The position numbers were made by a program, and so were the translations under genes. The notes below the pieces were generated by a model. That model was not told the origin of the DNA, did no database searches, and saw nothing but the letters and a program-made list of their open reading frames with translations. Positions 7,513-17,083 of a stretch of 64,000 bases of DNA are shown in pieces. Positions within the stretch are counted from its first letter, which is position 1, and each line of letters begins with the position of its first letter. The stretch is taken from contig CAZEFT010000003.1 of the NCBI GenBank assembly GCA_964511495.1, forward strand, positions 1 through 64,000. The letters run 5' to 3'. The DNA is from Litorimonas sp964511495 (GTDB lineage: Bacteria; Pseudomonadota; Alphaproteobacteria; Caulobacterales; Maricaulaceae).

Positions 7513-8490
7513 CTAATTGCCTTCATCTTCACGCGGTTCGGTTTCAGCAGGATCAACGTCACCCTCATTATTGAGCGGATCTAAATTTGTCGGCCCAACC
7601 GGTGTTTTGAAGAAAGTCTCGACCTCGGTTTGGCTTCGTAGATCAGCAATGAGAGTATCAATCGCTTCAAAGGTGAGGAATTTCACAATATTGGGGCGCA
7701 CATCCTCTAGGCTTTGACGGCGCGCAGGGCGACGATCAACAACCTCTAAAATATGCCATCCCATTTCGGTCTGAAAAATATCCGATTGGCCTCCTTCGAG
7801 CGTATTGAAAATAACAGCCGCCAAATCGGGCGGTGGCATATCCCGCGTGACATAACCGATATCACCGCCACTCTCGCGCGACGCAGTATCAAGGCTGACA
7901 GAGCGGGCCAAATCTGCAAAACTCTCTCCGTTTTCCAGTGTTTTTAACGCGGCTTCGGCGGAAGCCTTATCACTGAGCAGAATATGACGGGCACGCACTT
8001 CGTCTCCGCGATCCGCCAATGCGGCCTGTTCTTCGTAAAGCCGCTGAATTGTCGTGTCATTCACCTTCTCTTTGAGATGTTGCTCGATTAAAATATTGCT
8101 GAGAATGCGCTCGCGTGCTGCCGCCAAGCGTCTCTTATTATCATCCGTCTGGTCCAGAGCGCGGTTAATAGCGGCCTGTGCTAAAAGCCGTTGATCTATC
8201 AAGCTCTCCAAGAGTTCGGGGTATTGTGGATGGGTTTGTGACAGAGGTTGGCCTGATTTTATAACCCCGCGTTCTGCCGCCAAACGTTCCACATCGCTCT
8301 GGAAAATCGGCGTTGTTCCGACACGCGCTACAAGAACGGCATCCAAACGCTTAATCGCGCTTGTCTCCGCTTCAGACTTTGCTTTGTCGCCTGTTTTTTT
8401 GTCAGAAGTCGTCGAATTTTGGCAGGCAGAGAGCGTAAAGCCCCCCGCCACCGACAGCGTTAAAGCCAGAGTCAGAGCCAATGCACGCAT
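7513..8490 (-). CDS. Parvulin-type peptidylprolyl isomerase lipoprotein
   Basis: A 325-residue periplasmic foldase of the PpiC/SurA class. The signal peptide ends at the lipobox LSAC with Cys23. A SurA-like helical N-terminal region follows, then one parvulin domain at about 165-253 (VRARHILL, GGDIGYV, GWHILEV). The C-terminus is acidic. I start 20 codons inside the longest frame because AAGGAGG stands six bases before this ATG and the signal peptide begins there. It lies upstream of argJ on the same strand and divergent from secA, a sensible place for an envelope chaperone. Confidence 0.87.
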   Translation of the reverse strand: MRALALTLALTLSVAGGFTLSACQNSTTSDKKTGDKAKSEAETSAIKRLDAVLVARVGTTPIFQSDVERLAAERGVIKSGQPLSQTHPQYPELLESLIDQRLLAQAAINRALDQTDDNKRRLAAARERILSNILIEQHLKEKVNDTTIQRLYEEQAALADRGDEVRARHILLSDKASAEAALKTLENGESFADLARSVSLDTASRESGGDIGYVTRDMPPPDLAAVIFNTLEGGQSDIFQTEMGWHILEVVDRRPARRQSLEDVRPNIVKFLTFEAIDTLIADLRSQTEVETFFKTPVGPTNLDPLNNEGDVDPAETEPREDEGN

Positions 8491-8650
8491 GAATACCTCC
8501 TTCCGGCTGTTTTTTAATCCGTTGAGCCGTAGATTACTGGCCCCTTTCATTGACTTACCAAGGGAGGCTTCTTAAGTCACCACAAAGAATGACAGGGCCA
8601 AAGGTCGTAATAATGAACGACAGGCCATGGGATAGATATCAGGAGCCTCC

Positions 8651-11329
8651 ATGTTAGGCATCGCCAAAAAGATTTTCGGCACGGAAAATGACCGAAAGCT
8701 CAAAAAACTTCGCCCGCTCATCGATAAAATCAACGGATTGGAGCCGCAATTCGAAGCCATGACGGATGATGCCCTCAAGGCACAGACCGATATTTACAAA
8801 AAACGGTTTGCTGACGGCGAAACCTTGGATGATCTTTTGCCCGAAGCCTTTGCAACGGTACGCGAAGCCGCCAAGCGGACATTGGGTCAACGTCATTATG
8901 ATGTACAATTAATCGGCGGGATTACCTTGCATCGCGGCGAAGTCGCGGAAATGCGCACAGGCGAAGGTAAAACATTGGTCTCGACTTTGGCGGCCTATCT
9001 GAATGCCTTATCGGGAAAAGGCGTTCACATCGTAACCGTGAATGATTATTTGGCCAAGCGCGATGCGGAGTGGATGGGACAAGTTTACCGTTTTCTTGGC
9101 CTCAGCGTAGATTGTATCAATAATTACGAAGCTTATGGCAATCAGCGCAAAGAAGCCTATGGCTGCGATATCACCTATGGCACGAATAATGAATTCGGCT
9201 TTGATTATCTGCGCGACAATATGAAAATGTCCGTCGAAGAGATGGCGCAAAGGGGCCACGCTTACGCGATTATCGATGAAATCGACTCTATTTTGATTGA
9301 TGAAGCCCGAACACCGCTGGTTATTTCAGGCCCGACAGATGATAAATCAGAGCTTTATCGCTTAGTCGACACGCTCATCCCGTTAATCTCCGAAGAGGGC
9401 TATGACGTGGATGAAAAGGCGCGGTCTGCGACATTTAATGAAGCCGGAAATGAGCAGATTGAGCAGCTTTTACGTGAACGGGATATGCTCGAAGGCGAAA
9501 GTCTTTACGATGTTGAAAACGTCACAGTCGTTCACCACGTCAATCAGGCCTTGAAAGCCCATAAGCTTTATGTGCGGGATAAGGATTACATCGTCAAAAA
9601 CGAAGAAGTCGTTCTGATTGATGAATTTACGGGCCGTATGATGGACGGGCGACGTCTGTCAGAAGGACTTCACCAAGCTATTGAAGCCAAAGAAGGCGTC
9701 GATATCAAACCTGAAAATGTAACGTTGGCCTCAGTCACCCTGCAAAACTATTTCCGTCTTTATGAAAAGCTGTCTGGGATGACCGGTACGGCGGAAACCG
9801 AGGCGGGCGAATTTGCCGAGACTTATGGTTTGGAGGTGCTTGTCATTCCGACCAACCGCCCCATTCAGCGTATCGATGATGAAGATGTAATTTACCGCAC
9901 GGAACGCGAGAAGTTCAAAGCGATTGTCGATGACATTGAAGGCAAATCCGGCAATGGTCAGCCCATTCTCGTCGGCACAGTCAGCATCGAAAAGTCTGAA
10001 CGTCTGTCAGATTATCTCACACAACGTGGCGTCAATCACCGTGTTCTGAATGCCCGTTTCCATGATCAGGAAGCCTCTATCGTGGCTCAAGCCGGCGTGC
10101 CCGGAGCCGTTACCATCGCGACCAATATGGCGGGGCGTGGAACCGACATTCAACTCGGCGGTAATTTGGAAATGCGCTTGCAGCAGGAAATCCCTGAAAA
10201 CGCCAGCCAAGTCGAAGCTGAAGCCACGGAAGCCAAGATTAAAGCCGAAATTGCTGACCTTAAAGAGAAGGCTCTCGCCGCCGGTGGTCTGTATGTTTTA
10301 GGGACGGAACGTCACGAAAGCCGCCGCATTGATAATCAATTGCGAGGTCGGACAGGTCGCCAAGGCGATCCGGGACGTTCGAAATTCTACCTTTCCACCG
10401 AAGATGATCTGATGCGGATTTTTGGCGGCGATCGTCTAAAATCCATGATGGCGACCATGAAGTTTGAAGAAGGCGAACACCTGACTAATCGCTTCATGTC
10501 CAAAGCGGTAGAGCGTGCTCAGGTGCGCGTTGAGCAACGCAATTTTGATATTCGAAAAAATCTGCTCAAATATGATGATGTGATGAATGATCAGCGCAAA
10601 ACCATTTTTGAACAGCGCATGGAATTTATGACGGATGATGACGTTTCTGACGTTATTGAGGATTTCCGTCATCAACTCGCCGAAGACCTCATCGAAGAAT
10701 ATATTCCAAAAAAGGCCTATGCCGAACAATGGAATGTCGACGGGCTGAATGAGGCGACCAAAGACGCCATGTTAATGGATATTCCTTTTGACAAATGGGC
10801 CGCCGAAGAAGGCATTGCCGATGAAGAAATGCTGGCTCGCCTGAAAAAGGCTGGGGACGATGCTTTCGCACAACTCACTGACGGTGTGGCAGATGAAGAA
10901 ATGCGCCGCGCCGAGAAGCAGGTTCTCTTGCAAGTGATCGATAAAAACTGGCGCGAACATTTGCAGCAATTGGATGCACTTAAATCCGTTATCTGGATGC
11001 GCGGCCAAGGCCAACGTGACCCTCTTAATGAATATAAATCCGAAGCTTTCACTCTGTTCGACAACCTTTTGACGAGCCTGCGTGAAGATGTGACCAAGGC
11101 GATGATGAATCTCTTGTTGAATGTGCAAATGCAAAGACAGCAAAATGATGCAATTCGCCAGCAACAAGCGGCAGCTACAGCCGCTTCAGCACGCGGACCG
11201 ATGGATATTGTCGCGTCTTCGCCCGAAGCCGCACAATTATCACCTGAGCAATTAAAAGGCGTCAGCCGAAATGCGGCTTGCCCATGCGGGTCAGGTAAAA
11301 AATTCAAACACTGCCACGGAGCCGTTTAA
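8651..11329 (+). CDS. secA: Protein translocase ATPase SecA
   Basis: A full-length 892-residue SecA, the motor that pushes preproteins through SecYEG. The Walker A site MRTGEGKT is at 101-108. The first domain carries VIDEIDSILIDEARTPL-type motif II, the second has GRGTDIQLGG and RGRTGRQGDPG. The C-terminal zinc tail is complete: Cys877, Cys879, Cys888, His889, used for SecB and lipid contact. AGGAG precedes the ATG. It is divergent from the parvulin lipoprotein. Confidence 0.97.
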   Translation: MLGIAKKIFGTENDRKLKKLRPLIDKINGLEPQFEAMTDDALKAQTDIYKKRFADGETLDDLLPEAFATVREAAKRTLGQRHYDVQLIGGITLHRGEVAEMRTGEGKTLVSTLAAYLNALSGKGVHIVTVNDYLAKRDAEWMGQVYRFLGLSVDCINNYEAYGNQRKEAYGCDITYGTNNEFGFDYLRDNMKMSVEEMAQRGHAYAIIDEIDSILIDEARTPLVISGPTDDKSELYRLVDTLIPLISEEGYDVDEKARSATFNEAGNEQIEQLLRERDMLEGESLYDVENVTVVHHVNQALKAHKLYVRDKDYIVKNEEVVLIDEFTGRMMDGRRLSEGLHQAIEAKEGVDIKPENVTLASVTLQNYFRLYEKLSGMTGTAETEAGEFAETYGLEVLVIPTNRPIQRIDDEDVIYRTEREKFKAIVDDIEGKSGNGQPILVGTVSIEKSERLSDYLTQRGVNHRVLNARFHDQEASIVAQAGVPGAVTIATNMAGRGTDIQLGGNLEMRLQQEIPENASQVEAEATEAKIKAEIADLKEKALAAGGLYVLGTERHESRRIDNQLRGRTGRQGDPGRSKFYLSTEDDLMRIFGGDRLKSMMATMKFEEGEHLTNRFMSKAVERAQVRVEQRNFDIRKNLLKYDDVMNDQRKTIFEQRMEFMTDDDVSDVIEDFRHQLAEDLIEEYIPKKAYAEQWNVDGLNEATKDAMLMDIPFDKWAAEEGIADEEMLARLKKAGDDAFAQLTDGVADEEMRRAEKQVLLQVIDKNWREHLQQLDALKSVIWMRGQGQRDPLNEYKSEAFTLFDNLLTSLREDVTKAMMNLLLNVQMQRQQNDAIRQQQAAATAASARGPMDIVASSPEAAQLSPEQLKGVSRNAACPCGSGKKFKHCHGAV

Positions 11330-11737
11330 AGTTTCTCAAATCACGTGCAGGCTTTCGTTTTCAAGGCATAAAGCCTGCTCATCGCCGTGACGTCTCTCAA
11401 GAGGGCCTGCGGCGTTTTGATTTGAGACAAAGAAAATTGCGCATTTGAGAAAAATTTCCTCCCTAAGCCGGCATTTAAGGTTCTTTTCGTTTAACGGCAT
11501 CGTATTTCTGCCTTTAACGCAAGAATTTGTCAAAAGTCGATTATTTTCGACCTCTGCCACTTATCCATTCATTCAAGCAAATTTTGCGCACAAATGCGGT
11601 GCACAGCTTTGCATCCTCACCAAAATTGCGTGCTTTAAATCGCCACGCGCCACAGCACTCCCTAACGCAAATTCATATGATATTTCCGGAGGCCGTTTCC
11701 ATGGCTTTCGGAAGGTGTGTTTTAACGGGAGATAACA
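11330..11737. other. 408-base intergenic region after secA
   Basis: No convincing gene. GCAGGCTTT (11347-11355) pairs with AAAGCCTGC (11370-11378) right after secA and may end its transcript, although no T run follows. TTCCG (11684-11688) and CGGAA (11709-11713) can close a hairpin in the leader of the outer-membrane protein gene, with GCC and GGC pairing inside. The rest shows nothing I can name. Confidence 0.5.
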
Positions 11738-12430
11738 ATGAAAAAACTCACATCAGCGGCAGTCCTCTTAAGTCTATCCGCATTTGCCCCCTCAGCCTTC
11801 GCTCAAGACGTAAGCGTCTCCACATCAATCGACTATGTCACGGAATATGTTTTCCGCGGCGTTAGCCTAGAAGATGCCGCAGTTCAGCCTGGCGTTGAAT
11901 TAGGCTTTGGAGATTTTACAGCAGGCGTATGGGCCTCGACCGGTTTGGGTTCGAACAGCGCGGCTGATACGGATGAAGTGGATTTCTATCTCGGCTACGG
12001 AACGAGTATTTCTGACAGTGTAAGCCTTAGCTTGGGCGCCACACTTTACCATTATCCGGATGCGGGTGACACGGTCGAATTTTCAGCAGGGCTCGGCTTT
12101 GACGCCCCACTTTCTCCTTCCGTGACTGCATATTATGACATTGATCTGGAAGCTTTTACTTTGGAAGGCAGTCTTGGTCAGTCTATCCCATTAACAGATA
12201 AAACCAGTTTTGATTTGGGCCTCACAGCCGGTTTAGTCGATGCTGATGGCGGCGGTAGCTATGAATATGGTCAAGCCAGTGCATCATTGGGTTATTCATT
12301 TACGGATGATGTAAGCGTCTATGCCGCCGTGAATTACGTCATCAGTTCAGAAGATACGTTAGGCTTTACGAAAACAACACCGAAAGACAATTTGTTATTT
12401 GCCGGTGTCGGTATTGCTGCAGGGTTCTAA
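11738..12430 (+). CDS. TorF-family outer-membrane protein (TIGR02001 type)
   Basis: A 230-residue exported protein. A clean signal peptide ends at SAFAQ (about residue 23). The mature part begins with the family hallmark VSTSIDYVTEYVFRGVS and continues as alternating amphipathic strands that end in an aromatic-rich barrel with C-terminal Phe. Such proteins are annotated as putative porins; the solute is unknown. GGGAGA stands six bases before the ATG. A strong hairpin terminator follows, so it is transcribed alone. Confidence 0.8.
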   Translation: MKKLTSAAVLLSLSAFAPSAFAQDVSVSTSIDYVTEYVFRGVSLEDAAVQPGVELGFGDFTAGVWASTGLGSNSAADTDEVDFYLGYGTSISDSVSLSLGATLYHYPDAGDTVEFSAGLGFDAPLSPSVTAYYDIDLEAFTLEGSLGQSIPLTDKTSFDLGLTAGLVDADGGGSYEYGQASASLGYSFTDDVSVYAAVNYVISSEDTLGFTKTTPKDNLLFAGVGIAAGF

Positions 12431-12470
12431 GCCACCCATTAAAATTAGGAGGTTGAACCTCCATTGTCTT

Positions 12471-12507
12471 CCCTGTCGCATCCCAAAAGAGGCGGCAGGG
12501 TTTTTTT
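12471..12507 (+). terminator. Rho-independent terminator
   Basis: CCCTGTCGC (12471-12479) pairs with GCGGCAGGG (12492-12500), with one G-T pair, and is followed by seven T. It ends the TorF-family gene. A shorter palindrome, GGAGGTT-G-AACCTCC (12448-12462), stands just before it. Confidence 0.85.
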
Positions 12508-12562
12508 ATGATCTCACAAATTGTTTTGAGAAGTCCTCTTAGGTAACCGCTTTATTGAAAGC

Positions 12563-13507
12563 CTATTTGAGACTACGGCCAATATCCAAAAACTTTGCTC
12601 GCCTAGCTTTGATCAGAGCCTCAACGGAAAGATCAGATAATTCATCCAGAGATTTCACAATTGCCGCACCGACTTTCTTGACAGCGGCATCCGGTGTTCG
12701 GTGCGCGCCCCCTACCGGCTCTTTGATAATAGAATCGATGATCTTTAGCCGTTTCAAATCCTGTGCCGTAATCTTCATCGCTTTGGCGGCATCCTGCGCT
12801 CGCTTCCCGTCGCGCCATAAAATAGAGGCGCACCCCTCGGGTGAAATCACACTATAGATTGAATGTTCAAGCATCATCACACGGTCGGCGGTCGCAATGG
12901 CTACAGCGCCGCCGGAACCGCCCTCACCCGTAATAATCGAGACAAATGGCACACGCAGTGACAGACCCCGATCAATAGAACGGGCAATCGCTTCGGCCTG
13001 TCCGCGTTCTTCTGCACCGCGCCCGGGATAGGCCCCCGCCGTATCGACAAAGCTGATGACAGGAATAGAAAACCGCTCAGCCAAATCCATCAAGCGTACA
13101 GCTTTGCGATATCCTTCCGGATTAGCCATACCAAAATTATGCTTCAAGCGACTTTCTGTATCCGTGCCCTTTTCATGCCCCATAACCACGACAGATCGCC
13201 CACGAATTTTACCTAATCCGCCCAAGAGCGCATTATCATCACCAAATTTCCGGTCGCCCGCCAAAGGTGTATAATCCGTGAAAAGCGCATCAATATAATG
13301 GGTGTAATGTGGGCGAGCCTCATGACGCGCAATGCGTGTCTTTTCCCATGGGCCCAATTTTGTATAGACCCGTTTCATCTCTTCTTCGGCCTTGGCCTTC
13401 AGCTCGGACAGCCCATTGGCATGCTCGCCCTCTTTGGCAATCAAGTCATCAATTTTGGCATCAATTTCGGCCAAAGGCCGTTCGAAATCCAAATAGGTTC
13501 TGACCAT
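12563..13507 (-). CDS. accA: Acetyl-CoA carboxylase carboxyltransferase subunit alpha
   Basis: A 314-residue subunit that, with AccD, moves the carboxyl group from biotin to acetyl-CoA in fatty acid synthesis. The helical N-terminus (DFERPLAEIDAKIDDL) and the crotonase-fold core with DTAGAYPGRGAEERGQ and GEGGSGGA are typical. Length matches the family. It runs toward the TorF gene and ends 55 bases from its terminator. Confidence 0.95.
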   Translation of the reverse strand: MVRTYLDFERPLAEIDAKIDDLIAKEGEHANGLSELKAKAEEEMKRVYTKLGPWEKTRIARHEARPHYTHYIDALFTDYTPLAGDRKFGDDNALLGGLGKIRGRSVVVMGHEKGTDTESRLKHNFGMANPEGYRKAVRLMDLAERFSIPVISFVDTAGAYPGRGAEERGQAEAIARSIDRGLSLRVPFVSIITGEGGSGGAVAIATADRVMMLEHSIYSVISPEGCASILWRDGKRAQDAAKAMKITAQDLKRLKIIDSIIKEPVGGAHRTPDAAVKKVGAAIVKSLDELSDLSVEALIKARRAKFLDIGRSLK

Positions 13508-13599
13508 GAAACAGGCTCCGGGACAGTTAAATCAACGCACAGATATAGAGCCTTTGTCATAATGCACAAGCATTGACAGCAAGAGAATTCAGAACAGGG

Positions 13600-14013
13600 T
13601 TAAGCACTTTCTGTCAAAGTCAATAAACACAAGCACAGCACCAACATAAGGGCGGCAATCGCAATAAGAGGTGATGCGCTACCCCAATCAAATGATGAGG
13701 CCTGATCCAATCCGGAAGCCAAATCAGCGCTAATTGGCGGAGTTTCGAAAATCGGAGCCGTGAAAGATTTTATCCACTCCATGAAGCGGCCGCCTTGGCT
13801 GCCGGCAAATTGAGACCCGGCGATCAGCCCACCAAAAAGGCCAAATCCAGCCAAGACGGCGCGTCTTCGACGCTCTTCGCGCTGAATGGTCTGCGTGACG
13901 CGTTGTGTAAAATCAGGCGCGATTAGAAGCGCGTCATTTGCCACAAAATCCTCCGTCAGATCCGAGAAACTCAGATCTGTGTCTTTTTGATTATCCGTTT
14001 GCTCAGACCACAT
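13600..14013 (-). CDS. Predicted membrane protein coupled to the ECF sigma factor (possible anti-sigma)
   Basis: A 137-residue protein I cannot assign to a named family. Residues 1-45 are soluble and acidic, then a basic patch (REERRRR) precedes a hydrophobic segment at about 52-70. A second strong membrane span lies at about 113-133. The gene overlaps the end of the sigma factor gene by 11 bases. Position, coupling and the soluble-N-terminus plus membrane layout suggest it restrains that sigma factor. This is inference; no zinc-binding anti-sigma motif is visible. Confidence 0.6.
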   Translation of the reverse strand: MWSEQTDNQKDTDLSFSDLTEDFVANDALLIAPDFTQRVTQTIQREERRRRAVLAGFGLFGGLIAGSQFAGSQGGRFMEWIKSFTAPIFETPPISADLASGLDQASSFDWGSASPLIAIAALMLVLCLCLLTLTESA

Positions 14014-14617
14014 CTGTTCTGTCCTTTCCTATTCTTTTATGGCGTGAACCCTGACAAGTCGACATGCCATTCGCTCCCTCTTCCGTAGCCTCTTCCACAA
14101 CCAAAATAGCTCTGATTTTGGCAACACCGCGATTAACATGGGATTTGACAGTACCCAGGGGCCAACCGGTCATCCTTGCCGCCTCTGCATGGGAAAATCC
14201 TGCGGCCACACAGAATATAACGCAAATTCTTTGTCGTTCACTCAGCATCTCTAACGCCATTTCCAAGTCTAGTCGCATATCAGAATGGCTGGAGGAGAGT
14301 TGGGTAAACTCGCCATGTTCGCCATTATCAAGCTCCACACTGTCGGGTTGTTTCCGACGATATTGTAGAAATTCTCGATAGGTGATTGTGCCCAACCAGG
14401 ATTTAAAAGATCCACCTGAATAGGTTTCAATCCGCCGCCACGCGGTCATAAAAGTCGACTGCGCGATATCATCAGCATCCACTGAACCGCGCATGAAACG
14501 ACGGGCCATGCCCGTAACCATGGCCCCATAGCGCTCAACCAAAATGGCGAAAGCCATTTGGTTACGCTGCGCCGATAAGCGCGCCAGTTCGATATCCTCC
14601 AATTTTTCTAAATGCAT
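14003..14617 (-). CDS. RNA polymerase sigma factor, ECF type
   Basis: A 204-residue sigma-70 family protein with region 2 (DADDIAQSTFMTAWRR) and region 4 (LSERQRICVIFCVAAGFSHAEAARMTGWPLGTVKSHVNRG). I start at the ATG with AGGTGA eight bases upstream; a TTG start 13 codons earlier would abut the upstream stop directly. It lies in the order DUF6249 membrane protein, sigma factor, membrane protein. The signal it responds to is not visible; the neighbours suggest membrane or envelope stress. Confidence 0.9.
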   Translation of the reverse strand: MHLEKLEDIELARLSAQRNQMAFAILVERYGAMVTGMARRFMRGSVDADDIAQSTFMTAWRRIETYSGGSFKSWLGTITYREFLQYRRKQPDSVELDNGEHGEFTQLSSSHSDMRLDLEMALEMLSERQRICVIFCVAAGFSHAEAARMTGWPLGTVKSHVNRGVAKIRAILVVEEATEEGANGMSTCQGSRHKRIGKDRTDVV

Positions 14618-14656
14618 AAACGCGGTCACCTCAAAGGGACAACGTGACAGCCGCAA

Positions 14657-15031
14657 TCAGAGAGAGGAGTTTTTCTTTGCGAAACGCCATAATCCCAAAT
14701 AGGCAACGCCCAAAAGTAAAGGAAAAATGCTGATAGCCAATAAGGCTTTAAATGCATCTCCGTCATCTTGTCCGGCAATGACGCCCAAGATCATAATCGC
14801 TAAACTCAGAGTCACGAGCAAAACACCTCGACGCAAATCCGTCGTACGGGGATCTAATAAGCCTGAGAGCTTCTTGACCGTTTCTTCGTTAAGGTCACGT
14901 CCGTGCTCCAAAGATTGTCGGATGGTTTCATGAACAAGCGCATTTTTCTTGAAGCTAAAATGTGCAATTAGCCATATTGAGCCGAAAATCGCCCCGAAAA
15001 ACCCTAAAGGTACCAAAATTGATTCATCCAT
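14657..15031 (-). CDS. DUF6249-like membrane protein
   Basis: A 124-residue protein with three predicted membrane spans, near 5-25, 70-88 and 95-115. A soluble loop lies between the first two, with HETIRQSLEHGRDLNEETVKKL, a pattern seen in DUF6249 proteins next to ECF sigma factors. AAAGGAG precedes the start. It is the first gene of the three-gene sigma operon. It may act as part of the sensing or restraint of the sigma factor; no function is established. Confidence 0.65.
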   Translation of the reverse strand: MDESILVPLGFFGAIFGSIWLIAHFSFKKNALVHETIRQSLEHGRDLNEETVKKLSGLLDPRTTDLRRGVLLVTLSLAIMILGVIAGQDDGDAFKALLAISIFPLLLGVAYLGLWRFAKKNSSL

Positions 15032-15128
15032 ATCGCGTCTCCTTTGTGATGTAATCTTTTATTAGAGGATCAAAAGGACGGATTTGGATGCAGTCATATC
15101 AAAAAAATTTAGCCGTTTACATTCGCCC

Positions 15129-16793
15129 TCATAGACCCGCAATAAAATCCGTAGCGGCCAGACGCCCTGCATAATCCTGCAAACCCAACACACCCATCTG
15201 TTCGACGATGAAAGCCAGATCAGATATTGATAAACCACCCGCGTCCAAATGGGGGGCGACACGCAATATGAATTGGGCCGTTTGGCGGGATTTGGCATTA
15301 GCTTTCAAGATGGCTCTGTCACCGGGGTTCAACTTATCGGCGGCCGAAAATGTCTCTAAAGGTAAGACCTCTATCGCTGTGTCAGATATTTGTGATCCCA
15401 GTGCCAGTGAAAGAAAAGCATCCCTCACCGCCCGGTTCCGATCGTCCAGACGGAGCCCCTTATCGATCTCAGGACTGAAAGGTGCTAACAGAAAACCGTT
15501 ATTTAGCGCATCCGCTGCTAACGCGACACGAAAAGCTTCAGGGGTCTTTTCCATTGCGGTAAAGAGGTTTTGCAACGTTAATCCGTCATTTTGAGCAACG
15601 GCCTGTCGCGCGAAGAAACCCAGACTATGGCGCGCTTTTTCAGAAGCAGGCCATGACGGCATCACATCACCGAAGAGTGCAGCAAAACGTTTCTCCACAC
15701 GACGTCTTTCGACCCCTGCACTTTGTGCTCTTTTTAAAAGGTCTGAGAAGGCAGAGACGGCACTTTGCGGACTGCCTTGTGCACGCGCCAAAAGGAATAA
15801 TTGCGCTGTGCCTTGCGCACCCTCACGTGTGAGAACACTGTCTAAATCAAAACTGCTGGAAGCGTCCAAATTATCCGGGTCGAAAGCCAAATCAGAAAAG
15901 ACCTGCTCAATTTGCTCATTGGACAACTCATCCATGAATTTAAAAAGTGCGGCAAGGCGGAGCTCTCTATCGGCTTGAGCGTCCAACGCTTGCTCTGCAC
16001 GTGCGAAATCCAATTTGCGAACTGCCATACGGTAGAGTGTTTTATCAATCGGATCTAAGGTTGCGGACGTATCGGGCACGTTTTTCGCGCCACCGATAAG
16101 AACACTCACAAACTTGAAAAAAACAGGATTGTCATAATCGCTACGGCGTAACAAATCCGCCGTAATTTCTGCGGCAGGAATTTCGTCACGGTGCAGGTGG
16201 CACAAAGTGCGCAAACGCGACCAAAAAACTTCTGCCCGGCCTTCGGTGATGGTGTCAGACAGCTCACAAGCCTGTCCGATTTCGCCTTGGCGTAAGGATA
16301 ACTCCACCTGCAGAAGAGGTGTCCTTGCAGCGGACCCACTGCGAGCAATCAGAGCTTCCAACATCCGTATATCGGCAAAGGCCGAAACAGCTTCCAATTT
16401 TGTCGCATCATATTGACGTAATCCGACCGTATCGCCTTCGGGGGGTATGCCGGAGGATAAAAGAACTGCCGTGACCATATCCCGAACAAGGGGATTATCC
16501 GACTTTAAAGGCGCACTTTCTATTAATTGCGTCGCCAAATTGGCTGACGTCCCCTGCCACAAATTAGGGTCGAGCCCCCCACTGCGAATGTCAATCAATC
16601 CAGCGTCATAAGCGATAGGCGCGTCTAGCGTGCCTTGTTCAATCTCGCCCGGTTGAACCGTAAGGCCATTGTCCCGCCGCGGGTCAGGCACAAAGACATT
16701 CTGGCTTTGCGCAGAGGCCGACAGGGCCCAGCCCAATGTGCAAATCGCGACGCTTGCAAAGAGCGTGGAGACAAAAGCGGGTCTATTTTTCAT
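15129..16793 (-). CDS. Large secreted protein of unknown function
   Basis: A 554-residue protein. The signal peptide ends near LSASAQS. The mature part is mostly helical and repeat-like, with many Ala, Leu, Asp and Arg, and reads like a superhelical scaffold, though no TPR consensus is clear. Proteins of this kind occur upstream of aroK in Caulobacterales relatives and carry no experimentally known role. I start six codons inside the longest frame because GGATAG stands just before this ATG. The start overlaps the stop of the small membrane protein gene by 11 bases, so the two are co-translated. Confidence 0.7.
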   Translation of the reverse strand: MKNRPAFVSTLFASVAICTLGWALSASAQSQNVFVPDPRRDNGLTVQPGEIEQGTLDAPIAYDAGLIDIRSGGLDPNLWQGTSANLATQLIESAPLKSDNPLVRDMVTAVLLSSGIPPEGDTVGLRQYDATKLEAVSAFADIRMLEALIARSGSAARTPLLQVELSLRQGEIGQACELSDTITEGRAEVFWSRLRTLCHLHRDEIPAAEITADLLRRSDYDNPVFFKFVSVLIGGAKNVPDTSATLDPIDKTLYRMAVRKLDFARAEQALDAQADRELRLAALFKFMDELSNEQIEQVFSDLAFDPDNLDASSSFDLDSVLTREGAQGTAQLFLLARAQGSPQSAVSAFSDLLKRAQSAGVERRRVEKRFAALFGDVMPSWPASEKARHSLGFFARQAVAQNDGLTLQNLFTAMEKTPEAFRVALAADALNNGFLLAPFSPEIDKGLRLDDRNRAVRDAFLSLALGSQISDTAIEVLPLETFSAADKLNPGDRAILKANAKSRQTAQFILRVAPHLDAGGLSISDLAFIVEQMGVLGLQDYAGRLAATDFIAGL

Positions 16794-16923
16794 AGCTATC
16801 CGGCAATTCAATGACTTTGATGTCTTGCGGTGCCTTATCCGGCGAGGCTTTACTCAAAAGAAAGAGAAAAGCTCCGATAAAGAGAATAAGGAAAACAATG
16901 AAGCCGATGACAGCTTTTTTCAT
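16783..16923 (-). CDS. Small single-span membrane protein
   Basis: A 46-residue protein with a strongly hydrophobic span at about 5-23, flanked by lysines, and an acidic C-terminal tail (PDKAPQDIKVIELPDSYEK). A longer in-frame start exists 18 codons upstream, but the KK-plus-span start is the better N-terminus. It overlaps the start of the large secreted protein gene, so the two probably work together, for example as membrane anchor and periplasmic partner. No family is recognised. Confidence 0.55.
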   Translation of the reverse strand: MKKAVIGFIVFLILFIGAFLFLLSKASPDKAPQDIKVIELPDSYEK

Positions 16924-17083
16924 AACATCTATCCGATATATGTGCGCAAACCGCTTTAAAGGTTGAGCATAACCCAATTTGTGACCATATTAAGTAAAAT
17001 TCTCAGAAAGCGCAGGAATTCTATAAAAATCTGTGCGGACTGATTTATCCGCGCTCAGGCGCGACAGGACATTTTGAAGGGCA

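Noticed and set aside
10436..11307. Long antisense frames opposite the end of secA
   Set aside because: Shadow of the coding strand; no family resemblance.
11336..11560. Minus-strand 74-residue frame after secA
   Set aside because: No recognisable family, no ribosome site and it overlaps the secA end hairpin.
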